Positions 35,602 through 44,489 of a stretch of DNA of 64,000 nt are shown here, in pieces. The translations under genes were made by a program, and so were the position numbers. The notes under the pieces were generated by a model. The model searched no databases and was not told the DNA's origin. It was given only the letters and a program-made list of their open reading frames with translations. The stretch comes from Marinifilum sp965230805 (GTDB lineage Bacteria; Bacteroidota; Bacteroidia; Bacteroidales; Marinifilaceae), in the NCBI RefSeq assembly GCF_965230805.1, contig NZ_OZ246019.1, forward strand, positions 3,038,001-3,102,000, written 5' to 3'. How positions within the stretch are numbered: position 1 is the stretch's first letter; each line of letters opens with the position of its first letter.

Positions 35602-35861
35602 CCTTTCCCCAACTTGGGAAAGTCCCAAATCAAAATAGAAGAACCTTCCCCAACTTGGGAAAGCTTGAATTGAAAAAAACATAGCTTTCCCAGCTTGGGA
35701 AACGAATTTAAAAAAAAAAAGGAGCCTTTCCCAACTTGGGAAAACACATTTTAAAAAAAAGGGGGCGATTCCCAACTTGGGAAAGCTTGCTTCAAAAAAA
35801 AGAAGGTTTCCCCAAGTTGGGGAAGGCAATTCTGAAAAAAAATGGCTTCCCCAACTTTCGG
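35602..35861. repeat. Seven-unit palindrome array (period about 41 bp)
   Basis: Seven copies of a near-palindrome CTTTCCCAACTTGGGAAAG (starts about 35602, 35644, 35684, 35725, 35767, 35804, 35844), spaced 37-42 bp. Gaps are A-rich and contain runs of seven to ten A. On the minus strand most units therefore read as hairpin, then a few bases, then a T-run, like a series of intrinsic terminators. Nearby genes on both sides are on the plus strand. No cas gene or typical CRISPR repeat is present. Confidence 0.8.
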
Positions 35862-35931
35862 AATCCTTTCTTTAATGATATGCCAGTATTACTTCAAACC
35901 AGTGTTGTTTAAGTCTTTCCAATGCAAGTTT

Positions 35932-35965
35932 TTTGCTTGCAATAACAAAATCCTGTTTATATTTG
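35932..35965 (+). promoter_or_regulatory. Promoter of the porin-like gene
   Basis: A -7 element TATATTTG (35958-35965) matches TAnnTTTG and has TTTG 22 bases upstream (or TTG 18 bases upstream). It lies 27 bases before the ATG at 35993, which argues for that start rather than the in-frame ATG at 35933. Confidence 0.45.
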
Positions 35966-35992
35966 CAGCCGAATAAAAACCGATACAAATCC

Positions 35993-37258
35993 ATGAAGAA
36001 ATTAAATTACCTTTTGTTACTAATTGCTACTATAGTTAGTATTTCAGGTTTAAAAGCGCAACAAAACGAACTGCCAATATCAATAAAATTTGGTGGGTAC
36101 GTTCACTCCTTGTTTACATATGATACCCATCAGACTGTGGCAGCTCGCGAGGGACACATCCTTCTTTATCCCCAAAAGGAGAAACTAGATGCGGCAGGGA
36201 AGGATATCAATAAAGATGGTGTATACAATATGGCTGTAATCCAGTCGAGAATTAATGCGAAAATAAGTGGACCCGAAATTTTAGGAGCTAAAACCAGTGG
36301 TTTGCTCGAGGCTGAATTTATTGGTAATGGAGAAACGGATACTAATGGATTGAGGCTACGCCATGCATTTGTAAATTTAGATTGGGGTAATACTTCGCTC
36401 CTAATTGGACAAACCTGGTCGCCTTTGTTTGTTGCAGAGGTGTTTCCGGCAACTGTGGGAGCAAATGCTGGTTTGCCTTTTAAACCATTTGCACGTAATC
36501 CTCAGCTTCGACTTACTCATAAAGCAGGAAATTGGAAATTTTTGGCTGCACTGGCATCAGAAAGAGATTACCCAAGTACTGGTCCCCAAGGTGCGAGTAA
36601 TAAGTATTTAAGAAATGCGGGCATACCCATTTTGCAAGGACAAGTGCATTACTATGCAGGCAAACACTTGATAGGGTTTAGTGGCGAATACAAAAATATC
36701 AAGCCTTCTTTAATGAGCACTACAGGTTCAAAAGAAACAGGAGATTATCGCGAATGGAAGAATGATGAAACCATTTCTTCATGGGCCATGATGGGATATT
36801 TTAAATTAAATTTTAAACCAATTACATTTAAAGCTCAAGCAACATACGGAACCAATATGACTGATTTATTGATGTTGGGAGGCTATGCAGTAAAATATTT
36901 AAATCCTGCAACCAATGAGGCATCTTACACAGGAATTAAAGTTTTAGGAAGCTGGGCCGAACTGTCGTATGAAAAGAAAGATTGGCAATGGGCAGTTTTA
37001 GCTGGATATTCGAAAAATTATGGTGCCGAAGATAAAATTATAAACAGAAGTGATCTGATTTATGCACGCGGAAAGGATATTGGAGAGTTGTATCGATTGG
37101 CACCGCGTGTTTGCAAGAAAGTAAAAAATCTAAAGTTTGAATTTGAAGCGGAATACACGGCAGCGGCATACGGAAGCATTACCGATGAGGCGAAAGTTGT
37201 GGATACCAAGTGGGTTGGAAATACAAGATATTCTTTAGGGGTTTATTACTTCTTTTAA
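35993..37258 (+). CDS. Outer-membrane porin-like beta-barrel protein
   Basis: About 421 residues from the ATG at 35993. The upstream in-frame ATG at 35933 lies before the promoter-like box. Signal peptide: MKKLNYLLLLIATIVSISGLKAQ. The rest is alternating strands with GxxLYPQKEKLDAAG, an INAKISGPEILGAKTSG pair and GQTWSPLFVAEVFPATVG, as in DcaP/OprP-like or maltoporin-type 16-strand porins of Bacteroidota. It closes with aromatic residues (YYFF), typical of BAM-dependent barrels. Substrate unknown. Upstream is the palindrome array. Confidence 0.75.
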   Translation: MKKLNYLLLLIATIVSISGLKAQQNELPISIKFGGYVHSLFTYDTHQTVAAREGHILLYPQKEKLDAAGKDINKDGVYNMAVIQSRINAKISGPEILGAKTSGLLEAEFIGNGETDTNGLRLRHAFVNLDWGNTSLLIGQTWSPLFVAEVFPATVGANAGLPFKPFARNPQLRLTHKAGNWKFLAALASERDYPSTGPQGASNKYLRNAGIPILQGQVHYYAGKHLIGFSGEYKNIKPSLMSTTGSKETGDYREWKNDETISSWAMMGYFKLNFKPITFKAQATYGTNMTDLLMLGGYAVKYLNPATNEASYTGIKVLGSWAELSYEKKDWQWAVLAGYSKNYGAEDKIINRSDLIYARGKDIGELYRLAPRVCKKVKNLKFEFEAEYTAAAYGSITDEAKVVDTKWVGNTRYSLGVYYFF

Positions 37259-37266
37259 GGTATAAA

Positions 37267-37318
37267 TGCTGAATTGTGAGTTATGAATTGCATTTTATTC
37301 ATAGCTCATAGTTCAGCA
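37267..37318. terminator. Long imperfect hairpin between convergent genes
   Basis: TGCTGAATTGTGAGTTATGAA pairs with its far-side partner, allowing G-U pairs, over 21 bp around a 10-base loop. It overlaps the end of the sensor kinase gene. There is no clear T-tail in either direction, so it may be a weak terminator or an inverted repeat. Confidence 0.4.
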
Positions 37319-39176
37319 AAGGAATTGTAAAATAGAATGTGGTTCCTGCATGTGGTTTCGATTTCATCCTGATTTCCCCACCTAATAATTCAATCAAACT
37401 TCTGCAAATGGCAAGGCCAAGTCCTGTGCCACCATATTGTCGAGTATGGGAATCCATCTCGGCCTGCCGAAATCTATCAAAAATAATTTCCTGTTTGTCG
37501 TCAGGGATTCCAATTCCGGTGTCGCGAACAAAAAATTCGATGTGTTTACCCTTTAGTTGGTAACCAATTTCAATCTCACCCTCCTGGGTAAACTTGATTG
37601 AATTTTCGAGTAGGTTGCTAAAAATTTGTTGTAATCGAACCGAATCGGTAGTGATTTCGGTCACCTGCTCTTCTTGGGGCAGAGAAACAATAAATGTAAG
37701 CTTATTATTCTCGCTGTATTCCGCAATGGCTTCGTAATTCTCTTTAATAGAGTCAAACAATTCGGACATATTGCACTTGCTCATGCTTACCTTTAATTGG
37801 TCGGTTTCTATTTTAGAGATATCAAGAATATCATTAATCAATCTTAACAGGGCATTGGTATTTTTCTTGATAATGGAAATAAACTTTTTCCGCTTGGCAT
37901 CTTCAACATTATCGGCTGAAAGAAGTTCTGTAAAGCCTAAAATTGCATTCATAGGCGTACGTATTTCGTGAGACATATTCGCCAAAAAAGCCGATTTTAA
38001 GCGGCTCGACTCCTCAGCAATTTTTATCGCTTTCTCTAGCTTTACATTTGTTGTGGTAATTTCTAAAAGGTGAGTCTTTTCTTTTTGTTCTTTTAACTTT
38101 CTAAGGTGGATATTAATGGTCATCACAATAATAACCAAACTTAAGAGAACTAAAATGGTTAAGGTGAGTATTGCAATTTCTTTGTTCTCTTTAACCAAGC
38201 TGTATGGCTCATTTAATAGTTTAGAATTTTTAGGCAGATCCTTAATGTTAATGTCAAATTTTACCAACTGATTGTAATCAAATCCATACTCATATTCAGA
38301 AAGCAATGGGGGAATGCTATCTACCGGAATTCCCGAAAGAACTTTTTTGGCTAGCTTGGCAACTTGTTTCCCATGAATCCTACCCGTAATTAAAGATCCT
38401 CCAATGGCTCCGCGATTCAGGTAAAAATCCCAAACGCAATAAACTGGAACTTTGCAATAAGGGATGGCTTCTGTAAAACCTTTTTCGTAAGTGCAGTAGT
38501 TGCCGTTAAAATCTCTATTGTATAGCAAATACAGAACAACATCATTGGGAGCTAAGTTTGAATACGAAATCTTTAAATCTTTTAAACTTTTTGGGCGTAT
38601 TGTAACATACTTTACAGCTTTGTCCATTTCGCTTATTTCCTTCTCCAAGGCTGATAATAAGCTTTCTCCGGTTCTGCTATAATCTGTAACTACAACAATT
38701 TTAGAATAATTAGGGTGATGATTTTCTATGAGTTTAAGTGTTTGGCAGAAACTAAAATTTTCAAAAACACCACTGTATCCTTTGGGCGGGGCGTTGATAT
38801 CGTTTACTCCTGAAAATATGACGGGAACCTCACCGAAGACCTCATTGCGATTCGCCGATAAAAATTCGTAAGCATTATTGTCTGTGGAGATGATTAAATC
38901 AAGTTTTTGAGATTTGTATTTTTCGCGGTAATACACTTTTAGTAGATCCAGATATTCGTCGGAGAAATATCTTTTGGTATCCATATACTCTATGTACAGG
39001 GTGCAATTGGGATCGGGAAGTAATTCCCTTTTAATGCTATTTAAAATGGAATCGGTCCAGCTAAGACCATTGTGGTAGGAGTTTAAAATTAAAATGTGTT
39101 TGTGTGAGGATGAAAATCCAATAAAACCATACAACACAAGTATAGTAAATAGAAAAAGCTTGATACTAATTCTCAT
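37299..39176 (-). CDS. Sensor histidine kinase with ABC substrate-binding-like sensor domain
   Basis: 625 residues. A signal/membrane helix (about 5-22) is followed by a periplasmic domain resembling ABC-type substrate-binding proteins (HILILNSYHNGLSWTDS, VPVIFSGVND), a membrane helix (about 335-355) and a kinase core: H-box FLANMSHEIRTPMNAI, N-box LLENSIKF, G-boxes VRDTGIGIPDD and GGTGLGLAICRSLI. No receiver domain is attached, so an unlinked response regulator must act downstream. Neighbours (porin, DacB) do not name a signal; the periplasmic domain suggests a small soluble ligand. Confidence 0.88.
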   Translation of the reverse strand: MRISIKLFLFTILVLYGFIGFSSSHKHILILNSYHNGLSWTDSILNSIKRELLPDPNCTLYIEYMDTKRYFSDEYLDLLKVYYREKYKSQKLDLIISTDNNAYEFLSANRNEVFGEVPVIFSGVNDINAPPKGYSGVFENFSFCQTLKLIENHHPNYSKIVVVTDYSRTGESLLSALEKEISEMDKAVKYVTIRPKSLKDLKISYSNLAPNDVVLYLLYNRDFNGNYCTYEKGFTEAIPYCKVPVYCVWDFYLNRGAIGGSLITGRIHGKQVAKLAKKVLSGIPVDSIPPLLSEYEYGFDYNQLVKFDINIKDLPKNSKLLNEPYSLVKENKEIAILTLTILVLLSLVIIVMTINIHLRKLKEQKEKTHLLEITTTNVKLEKAIKIAEESSRLKSAFLANMSHEIRTPMNAILGFTELLSADNVEDAKRKKFISIIKKNTNALLRLINDILDISKIETDQLKVSMSKCNMSELFDSIKENYEAIAEYSENNKLTFIVSLPQEEQVTEITTDSVRLQQIFSNLLENSIKFTQEGEIEIGYQLKGKHIEFFVRDTGIGIPDDKQEIIFDRFRQAEMDSHTRQYGGTGLGLAICRSLIELLGGEIRMKSKPHAGTTFYFTIPLLNYEL

Positions 39177-39215
39177 AATACATTGAATTTGTTTGCACTC
39201 AAAAACGTATTCAAT

Positions 39216-40640
39216 TTAAGAATTATAGATAGTAATTAAAAGCTTAATTAGTTTATTATTTAGCTCTTTGGTGGAGCAGTTGTAATTGTTGATTAAGATA
39301 CAGGTAGAATAAGTCTTTTCGTTGCAGGTGTTTAAGTATCCACAATAGGATATTACATTTGTCATCGATCCTGTTTTTGCCATCCAGTTTGATGTTAATT
39401 GGCTGCCTTTTCCAAAGTGTTTTAGGGTGCCCGACTTGCCTGATACAGGCAGTGATGATAAAAATATATTGAAGTTTGGACTGCGATACATCCAGCTAAG
39501 AATTTGGCTGAAAAAATCAGCCGAAACGGCATTAAAATGAGATAAACCACTGCCATCGAATAAGCTTTGGTACTTGGTTTCGATCCCTTTTTCTTGCCAA
39601 AACTTTTTAATTTCATTTACACCCGATTTCCAGCTTGCTTTCCCATTTTGCTTAGCGCCGATTTCAAAAAGCAGTTGATCAGCAAACAGGTTCACACTTT
39701 TTTGGTTGGTCAGGTAAACAATTTCGCTTAATCGCGGCGAACGAATTTCAAACAGTTTGCTTGCTTTTGTCGGTGTTATTTTGGCATTATTCAAAATCCG
39801 GATATGATTTTTTTTCAGCTCTGTCTTTAAATCTTCCAATAAAGCCTTTTCGGGATTCAGAAATGCACCTTTTACCTTAAAATCTTTTCTGTATTGAGGA
39901 ATGCTTCCCTCAATTCTCCTTAAGTTGCTTGTGCTACCTCCGTATATATAGGCCAAATCACGATTGATTTCAGAACTTAGCACTTGGTTATCGAATTCTA
40001 AACCTGTGTTTTGGGGTGTTGTTTTTACAATCCTGGTTTTTTGGCCGGCTTTACCCGAAGCAAAATGCAAGCTGTACATGTTGTCGCGATAATTAATGGA
40101 ATTGGGAACAGCTCCGTAGTAGTTACCAATATCTTCCCATATCCAGGTTCTTGGAATTGATGATTTGAAATAAGAGTTATCTGTTATAATCTTACCATGA
40201 ATTAGTTTGATATTACGTTTTGTTAGTTGAGCCACAATTTTAGCAGCTATGTTTTTCTGAGTATCAAAAAATTTAGACTCCAAAGTAGGATCGCCCGCAC
40301 CTTGAACAATTAGATTGCCCTTAAGCATACCATCTTCAAGTTTTCCATCCGTTTTTATAGAAGTTGTAAACTGGTAATTGCTTCCCAAAACTTCCAGGGC
40401 AGTGGCAGTGGTAATTAACTTTTGGCTCGATGCCGGTGTTAAAGCCATTTTTGCATTGTACTGAGCCAGTATTTCATCCTTTTCAACATCTTTAATAAGA
40501 ATGCCAATTCCTGCGGCTGTAAAGCTGGTATCTGCCGCAAATTCATCAACCGCTTGCTGAATTTTATTTGGGATAACTTTTTGCGAGGAGCAAGCTCCCC
40601 CCCAAACTACCAATGCGAAAAGGAGTATTATTTTATTCAT
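39216..40640 (-). CDS. dacB: D-alanyl-D-alanine carboxypeptidase/endopeptidase DacB (PBP4 type)
   Basis: 474 residues. A lipobox (GGACSSQK) near residue 17 suggests a lipoprotein. Catalytic motifs of class C penicillin-binding proteins are all present: SxxK as S71-S-Q-K74, SVN for the second motif and KTG in WMAKTGSMTN near the C-terminus. It trims or opens peptidoglycan peptides in the periplasm. Its start overlaps xseB by eight bases, so the three-gene set xseA-xseB-dacB is likely one transcript; the pairing with exonuclease VII has no obvious biochemical logic. Confidence 0.9.
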   Translation of the reverse strand: MNKIILLFALVVWGGACSSQKVIPNKIQQAVDEFAADTSFTAAGIGILIKDVEKDEILAQYNAKMALTPASSQKLITTATALEVLGSNYQFTTSIKTDGKLEDGMLKGNLIVQGAGDPTLESKFFDTQKNIAAKIVAQLTKRNIKLIHGKIITDNSYFKSSIPRTWIWEDIGNYYGAVPNSINYRDNMYSLHFASGKAGQKTRIVKTTPQNTGLEFDNQVLSSEINRDLAYIYGGSTSNLRRIEGSIPQYRKDFKVKGAFLNPEKALLEDLKTELKKNHIRILNNAKITPTKASKLFEIRSPRLSEIVYLTNQKSVNLFADQLLFEIGAKQNGKASWKSGVNEIKKFWQEKGIETKYQSLFDGSGLSHFNAVSADFFSQILSWMYRSPNFNIFLSSLPVSGKSGTLKHFGKGSQLTSNWMAKTGSMTNVISYCGYLNTCNEKTYSTCILINNYNCSTKELNNKLIKLLITIYNS

Positions 40641-40833
40641 CGATCTCTTTTAAAATCTTTTCTACCTCTTTCTCTGTGCTGTTTAATTTAGTCTTACAAA
40701 TTACCAATAATTCCGAAACACGTTTCACTTTCTCCGACAGATCATCCACATCCAATTCTTCACTCTCAATCAACATGATTGTCTCTTCAATTTCGGCAAT
40801 TGCCTCGCTGTAGCTTATTTTTTTCTTAGCCAT
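40633..40833 (-). CDS. xseB: Exodeoxyribonuclease VII small subunit
   Basis: 66 residues, almost all helical and acidic/basic alternating, with the family pattern YSEAIAEIEETIMLIESEELDVDDLSEKVKR. It assembles with XseA into the exonuclease that degrades single-stranded DNA. It overlaps xseA upstream by eight bases and dacB downstream by eight, which fits a tightly coupled operon. Confidence 0.9.
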   Translation of the reverse strand: MAKKKISYSEAIAEIEETIMLIESEELDVDDLSEKVKRVSELLVICKTKLNSTEKEVEKILKEIDE

Positions 40834-42226
40834 TTTTTTTGTGCTTTTTAGGATTTACATTTTGAATTTTGCTTTCTATCGAACCATCTTTAAACTTGGT
40901 TTCAATGCTGTCATTTATCGAAAGTGAGCTGATATCTTTTACAATTTTTCCTTCTTTTAAAGTAAGTGTATATCCCTTTTGCAGGATATTTTCAGGATTC
41001 AGATACCTTACGCTTTGTTCGTGCAAGACTAGTTTGTGTCTCTGATTTTCCAATAATCTGCCAACTCGTATTCCGATTTTACTTTGCAGGTTTGTTGTAT
41101 GATTCCTTTCATGAATCAATCGGTGTTTCAGCCCTGGTTTCAACTTGTCGGCTAAGTTTTCCAATCCAAAAGAATGTGATTTTATCAATTGCCTTGCCGA
41201 GTTGATTGCCTTTTCATTGGCAAGTAAAAGCTGCTTCGATTTCTTCTCAAGTATGCTTTTTACCATAGGAGAAAACTTGTTCGACAAGTAGGTTAGATTT
41301 TCCGAGGCCTCCAACAAAATTTCATTTATGCCCTTATAAAATTCCTCTTGTAATCTTTCATGATAAGCTTGCTTTTCATCGAAGCAATCAATTAGGTATT
41401 CGGCTGCGGCTGTTGGAGTTTTTACACGAACATTGGCAACAATATCTACAATGGTTTCATCCCTTTCGTGACCAATTCCTGAAATTACAGGAAGCGGAAA
41501 TTGGGCAATATTAAATGCCAGCCAGTAACTGTCGAAACAGTTCAGGTCGGCAGTCGATCCTCCACCTCTTATAATTACTGCAACATCAAATATTCCTTCG
41601 TATTCGTTAATTCGATCCAAAGCTTCGATAATAGATTCCTCGGCCTTGTTTCCTTGCATGATAGCCGGAAATAACTTGTAATGGAATTTATATCCCGAAA
41701 GGTTATTTTCCAATTGCTTGGCAAAGTCTTCGTAACCCGCTGCCGTTGGCGATGAAATTACTGCAATGCATTTGGGAATATCCGGAAAGCCAATTTCCTT
41801 ATTCATATCCAGCACACCTTCTTCTTCCAATCGATTCAGAATTTCTCTTCTCCTTTTGGCGATATCGCCTAAGGTGTAGCTTGGGTCAATATCTTTAATA
41901 TTTAAGGTGTAACCATAAATCTCCTGAAATTCAATGCTTGCATTTACAAGAACCTTAATTCCCGATGAGAAGCTTTGTCCGGTTGAGGTTTCGAAGTAAG
42001 GTTTTAACATCCTGAAAGTGTAAGACCAAATGGTAGCTCTGGCTTTGGCTATGATTTTATCTGAGCTTTCATCTTTTTCGATCAGCTCCAGGTAACAGTG
42101 GCCATTCTGATTATAACGAAGTTCACTAATCTCTGCTATAATCCATATCTCCCCCTCAAACGCATTGTTTAAAATGCCTTTAATTTGATTATTTAGCTGG
42201 AATAGACTGATTCCATTGTTTGTCAT
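40826..42226 (-). CDS. xseA: Exodeoxyribonuclease VII large subunit
   Basis: 466 residues: an OB-fold DNA-binding N-terminus (WIIAEISELRYNQNGHCYLELIEKD), then the XseA core with CIAVISSPTAAGYEDF, VIIRGGGSTADLNCFDSYWLA, PVISGIGHERDETIVD and a long helical C-terminus. Catalytic Asp/His pattern appears intact. With XseB it degrades single-stranded DNA to oligonucleotides and takes part in repair and in processing of recombination intermediates. The reading frame opens shortly after the convergent or upstream MORN-like gene in the same direction. Confidence 0.93.
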   Translation of the reverse strand: MTNNGISLFQLNNQIKGILNNAFEGEIWIIAEISELRYNQNGHCYLELIEKDESSDKIIAKARATIWSYTFRMLKPYFETSTGQSFSSGIKVLVNASIEFQEIYGYTLNIKDIDPSYTLGDIAKRRREILNRLEEEGVLDMNKEIGFPDIPKCIAVISSPTAAGYEDFAKQLENNLSGYKFHYKLFPAIMQGNKAEESIIEALDRINEYEGIFDVAVIIRGGGSTADLNCFDSYWLAFNIAQFPLPVISGIGHERDETIVDIVANVRVKTPTAAAEYLIDCFDEKQAYHERLQEEFYKGINEILLEASENLTYLSNKFSPMVKSILEKKSKQLLLANEKAINSARQLIKSHSFGLENLADKLKPGLKHRLIHERNHTTNLQSKIGIRVGRLLENQRHKLVLHEQSVRYLNPENILQKGYTLTLKEGKIVKDISSLSINDSIETKFKDGSIESKIQNVNPKKHKKNG

Positions 42227-42243
42227 ACTTTCAAGTGAAAAAG

Positions 42244-43050
42244 TTATTGTTTCATCTGAGAACGCAAGAATGAATCGGGATCGTTCATGTAGTTTTCCGG
42301 GTCGCTTTTGATTAATTGATTCTTCTGTGCTTCCATTTGCTGTAACTTTTTCATCTGTTGTGCATCCAGCTGATTCTGGTTCACAGCAATTCCGTTTTTG
42401 TATTCGATGGCAAATAATAATATTCCTTTTTCAGAATAATGATCCCATTTTCCGATCTTTTTATTGTTTTGATATTCACCACTAAATTCAATAATGCCAT
42501 TTGGATAAAAGGCCTGGCAAGCACCATTTAATTTGCCGTTCTCGTACATGGCCTCTATATATATCTTGCCATCATTGAAGAATCGTTTCCAGATTCCGTG
42601 TTTCTTGCCTTTTAGGAACGGAAGCTTTTCAGAAACGATCCCATTCTTAAAATGATACTGGCTAAAACCGTTTTTAACACCTTGCTGATAAGTTTCGCTT
42701 GCACGCATATTTCCTTTGCTGTCAAAGTAATTCCAAACGCTGTCTTTCTTCGATTCAATAAAGTTTCCTATGGCAATTCGATTACCGTATTCATTGTAAA
42801 GTTCGGCTTTGGCTTTTTTCCCTTCTTGCGAGAAGTACATTAGTGCTTTAAGCATTCCGTTTGCATGAAAACGTTCCATTTTACCAATGGGATAATTATC
42901 TACAAACTCGCCTTTGTATTTGATTTTACCATTCGGATATTTTTTTATCCACACACCTTGCTTTAGTCCATTTGCATCCTTTAGGTTGATTTCTTGTGCA
43001 GCAGAAATCAATGGAAATACAAATAAAAGAAGGAAAAATAGGTTTTTCAT
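42244..43050 (-). CDS. Secreted MORN-variant (YwqK-like) repeat protein
   Basis: 268 residues with a signal peptide (1-18, ending ISAAQ). Repeats of the form GxWKxYxxNGKIxxxGxYxNGxxxG occur at least seven times (for example GVWIKKYPNGKIKYKGEF and GKWDHYSEKGILLF), the MORN-variant pattern of many Bacteroidota surface or antitoxin-like proteins. The C-terminus is polar and Gln/Lys-rich. No enzyme motif is visible. Its start codon is inside the left end of a sequence duplicated at 47939, so the duplicate carries a copy of this gene's leader. Confidence 0.8.
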   Translation of the reverse strand: MKNLFFLLLFVFPLISAAQEINLKDANGLKQGVWIKKYPNGKIKYKGEFVDNYPIGKMERFHANGMLKALMYFSQEGKKAKAELYNEYGNRIAIGNFIESKKDSVWNYFDSKGNMRASETYQQGVKNGFSQYHFKNGIVSEKLPFLKGKKHGIWKRFFNDGKIYIEAMYENGKLNGACQAFYPNGIIEFSGEYQNNKKIGKWDHYSEKGILLFAIEYKNGIAVNQNQLDAQQMKKLQQMEAQKNQLIKSDPENYMNDPDSFLRSQMKQ

Positions 43051-43150
43051 CTGTTTATAATTTTATCTCAATTGCCAGATGAAAGTCGCAAGATCAAAAG
43101 AATCATTATCGTGTGTTTTTAAATAATCATTTTAATCATGCTCGTTTCAT
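43049..43150. repeat. 100-bp leader-like repeat, copy A
   Basis: Begins at the start codon of the MORN-like gene (TCATCTGTTTATAATTTT on the plus strand) and contains GCAAGATCAAAA-AATCATTATCGTGT and CTCGTTTCAT. It matches 47939-48040 in the same orientation, roughly three quarters identical by eye. The rest of this intergenic region to 43473 is AT-rich with no other element seen. Confidence 0.6.
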
Positions 43151-43473
43151 TGTAAATCGGTATTGCTGGCATTGGCAGCTATTCATATTAAAAAGAGCTA
43201 ACGCAAAACTAATAAAAGAATAACAGGCATAAAAACAAGTTGATTGAGTTGAGCTTAAATATGTTGTAAATCATTATTAATGTTTTTTATATGATGTTGA
43301 TATTTTGTATTTTAAGTTTCGATTTAAATGAGTTTCTCAAATTATGTATTTGGAAATAATGAGGAGGAAATTTGTTGGGAAGCCAAAGGCATGTTAAGAA
43401 AATGATTCCAAGTTGGGAGCTAAATGTTGATATCGATCAGAATGAGTAAAACAAATAAAGTATAACGAACAAA

Positions 43474-44166
43474 TTGGGAGGTATGGAGACAATGGATTTT
43501 TCTTTTAGTTTCGATGAAATGCCAATTGCGGCAAAATTCATCTCCGACAGTTTCACAAGAGATATAAAAGACTTTCAAAAAATTTACCCCGTTTTCGATA
43601 ATGAGTTTAAAGTTCGGTTTAATGAACAAATTACAATGGCAAAAGAAATTGTTTGTTGTGGTCCCGAAGGAGTAAAGATCCAAAATGTAAGGATAGGTTT
43701 ATTCAGAAAGATTGAAAGCTTAAATACTCTGATTTTAGAGGTACCGCATTATTTTTCAATATCCGGAATCACACAGTTTGATTACATTGTTGAAATTATC
43801 GAGAAAAACAACCTGTGCTCAGTACTGTCGATTGTACCCAATCTATTACAGCAGCTTCAAGAAAATATGCCAACTCAAGACGAAGATGTGGCTCAATCGA
43901 TTATAGAAGGAATTCAATCCATATATAAGGTGCTAAAACTTGATCGCATAGAACTCAATCGGCTGCTTAATTCGCATGGCTTGCTAAAGGAAGAAGCTTT
44001 TCGTTGTTTAAATCATCTGTGGGCAACCATGCAAGACGTAATGGAAATTGGACAGAGTTTGTATCGCATTGATGATCCTATGAAAAGTGTAGAGTATGAA
44101 CTGGATTACATTAAGATGAAGGTGAAAACCTTCTGGATCCATTCTTCAGCTGATTCTGTTGTCTAA
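43474..44166 (+). CDS. Protein of unknown function
   Basis: 230 residues; the ATG three codons in (43483) is an equally good start. No signal peptide or membrane helix. Helix-rich sequence with a cysteine pair VCCGPEG near residue 60, a leucine-rich middle and an acidic/aromatic C-terminus (EYELDYIKMKVKTFWIHS). I do not recognise the family. Codon use and surroundings look ordinary for this genome, so it is probably a real gene. It is flanked by gene-free stretches on both sides. Confidence 0.55.
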   Translation: MGGMETMDFSFSFDEMPIAAKFISDSFTRDIKDFQKIYPVFDNEFKVRFNEQITMAKEIVCCGPEGVKIQNVRIGLFRKIESLNTLILEVPHYFSISGITQFDYIVEIIEKNNLCSVLSIVPNLLQQLQENMPTQDEDVAQSIIEGIQSIYKVLKLDRIELNRLLNSHGLLKEEAFRCLNHLWATMQDVMEIGQSLYRIDDPMKSVEYELDYIKMKVKTFWIHSSADSVV

Positions 44167-44318
44167 ATTCCATTCTAAATGATTCTACTCGTATTATATT
44201 TTGAGGGAATGCAGTCAGGACGATTCTGAGAGCATTACTGCAAATTCGAATCGATTTTGAAGGGGAATACTATTTCTAAACCAAAAGTTTCTGTTCGTTT
44301 GATGCTTCCGCTATAAAT

Positions 44319-44451
44319 GAGGATGTCAATATTATCATTCCTAAAGAAAAATTTGTTACCACAAAGAGATAAGGAAGGATTGTTACCAAGAAACACAAAG
44401 GCTTTTAGCTTTTGGGAGGATGTCAATATTATCATTCCTAAAGAAAAATTT
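44319..44451. repeat. Two identical 36-bp direct repeats
   Basis: GAGGATGTCAATATTATCAT... occurs at 44319-44354 and 44416-44451, identical over 36 bp, 97 bp apart. The 61 bp between them also carries TTGTTACCA and ACAAAG words twice. This looks like a small tandem duplication in the gap before trmO. Nothing else was seen in 44167-44489. Confidence 0.8.
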
Positions 44452-44489
44452 TTACCGGCACTATAGCATAAAACAAGTTTTCAATCGGC

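Noticed and set aside
35563..35829. Minus-strand frame through the palindrome array as a gene
   Set aside because: It merely translates the repeat and its T-rich spacers; no signal or motif, and its frame has no independent support.
35602..35861. CRISPR array
   Set aside because: Repeats are palindromic and about 20 bp, spacers are short and A-rich rather than unique, and no cas genes are near.
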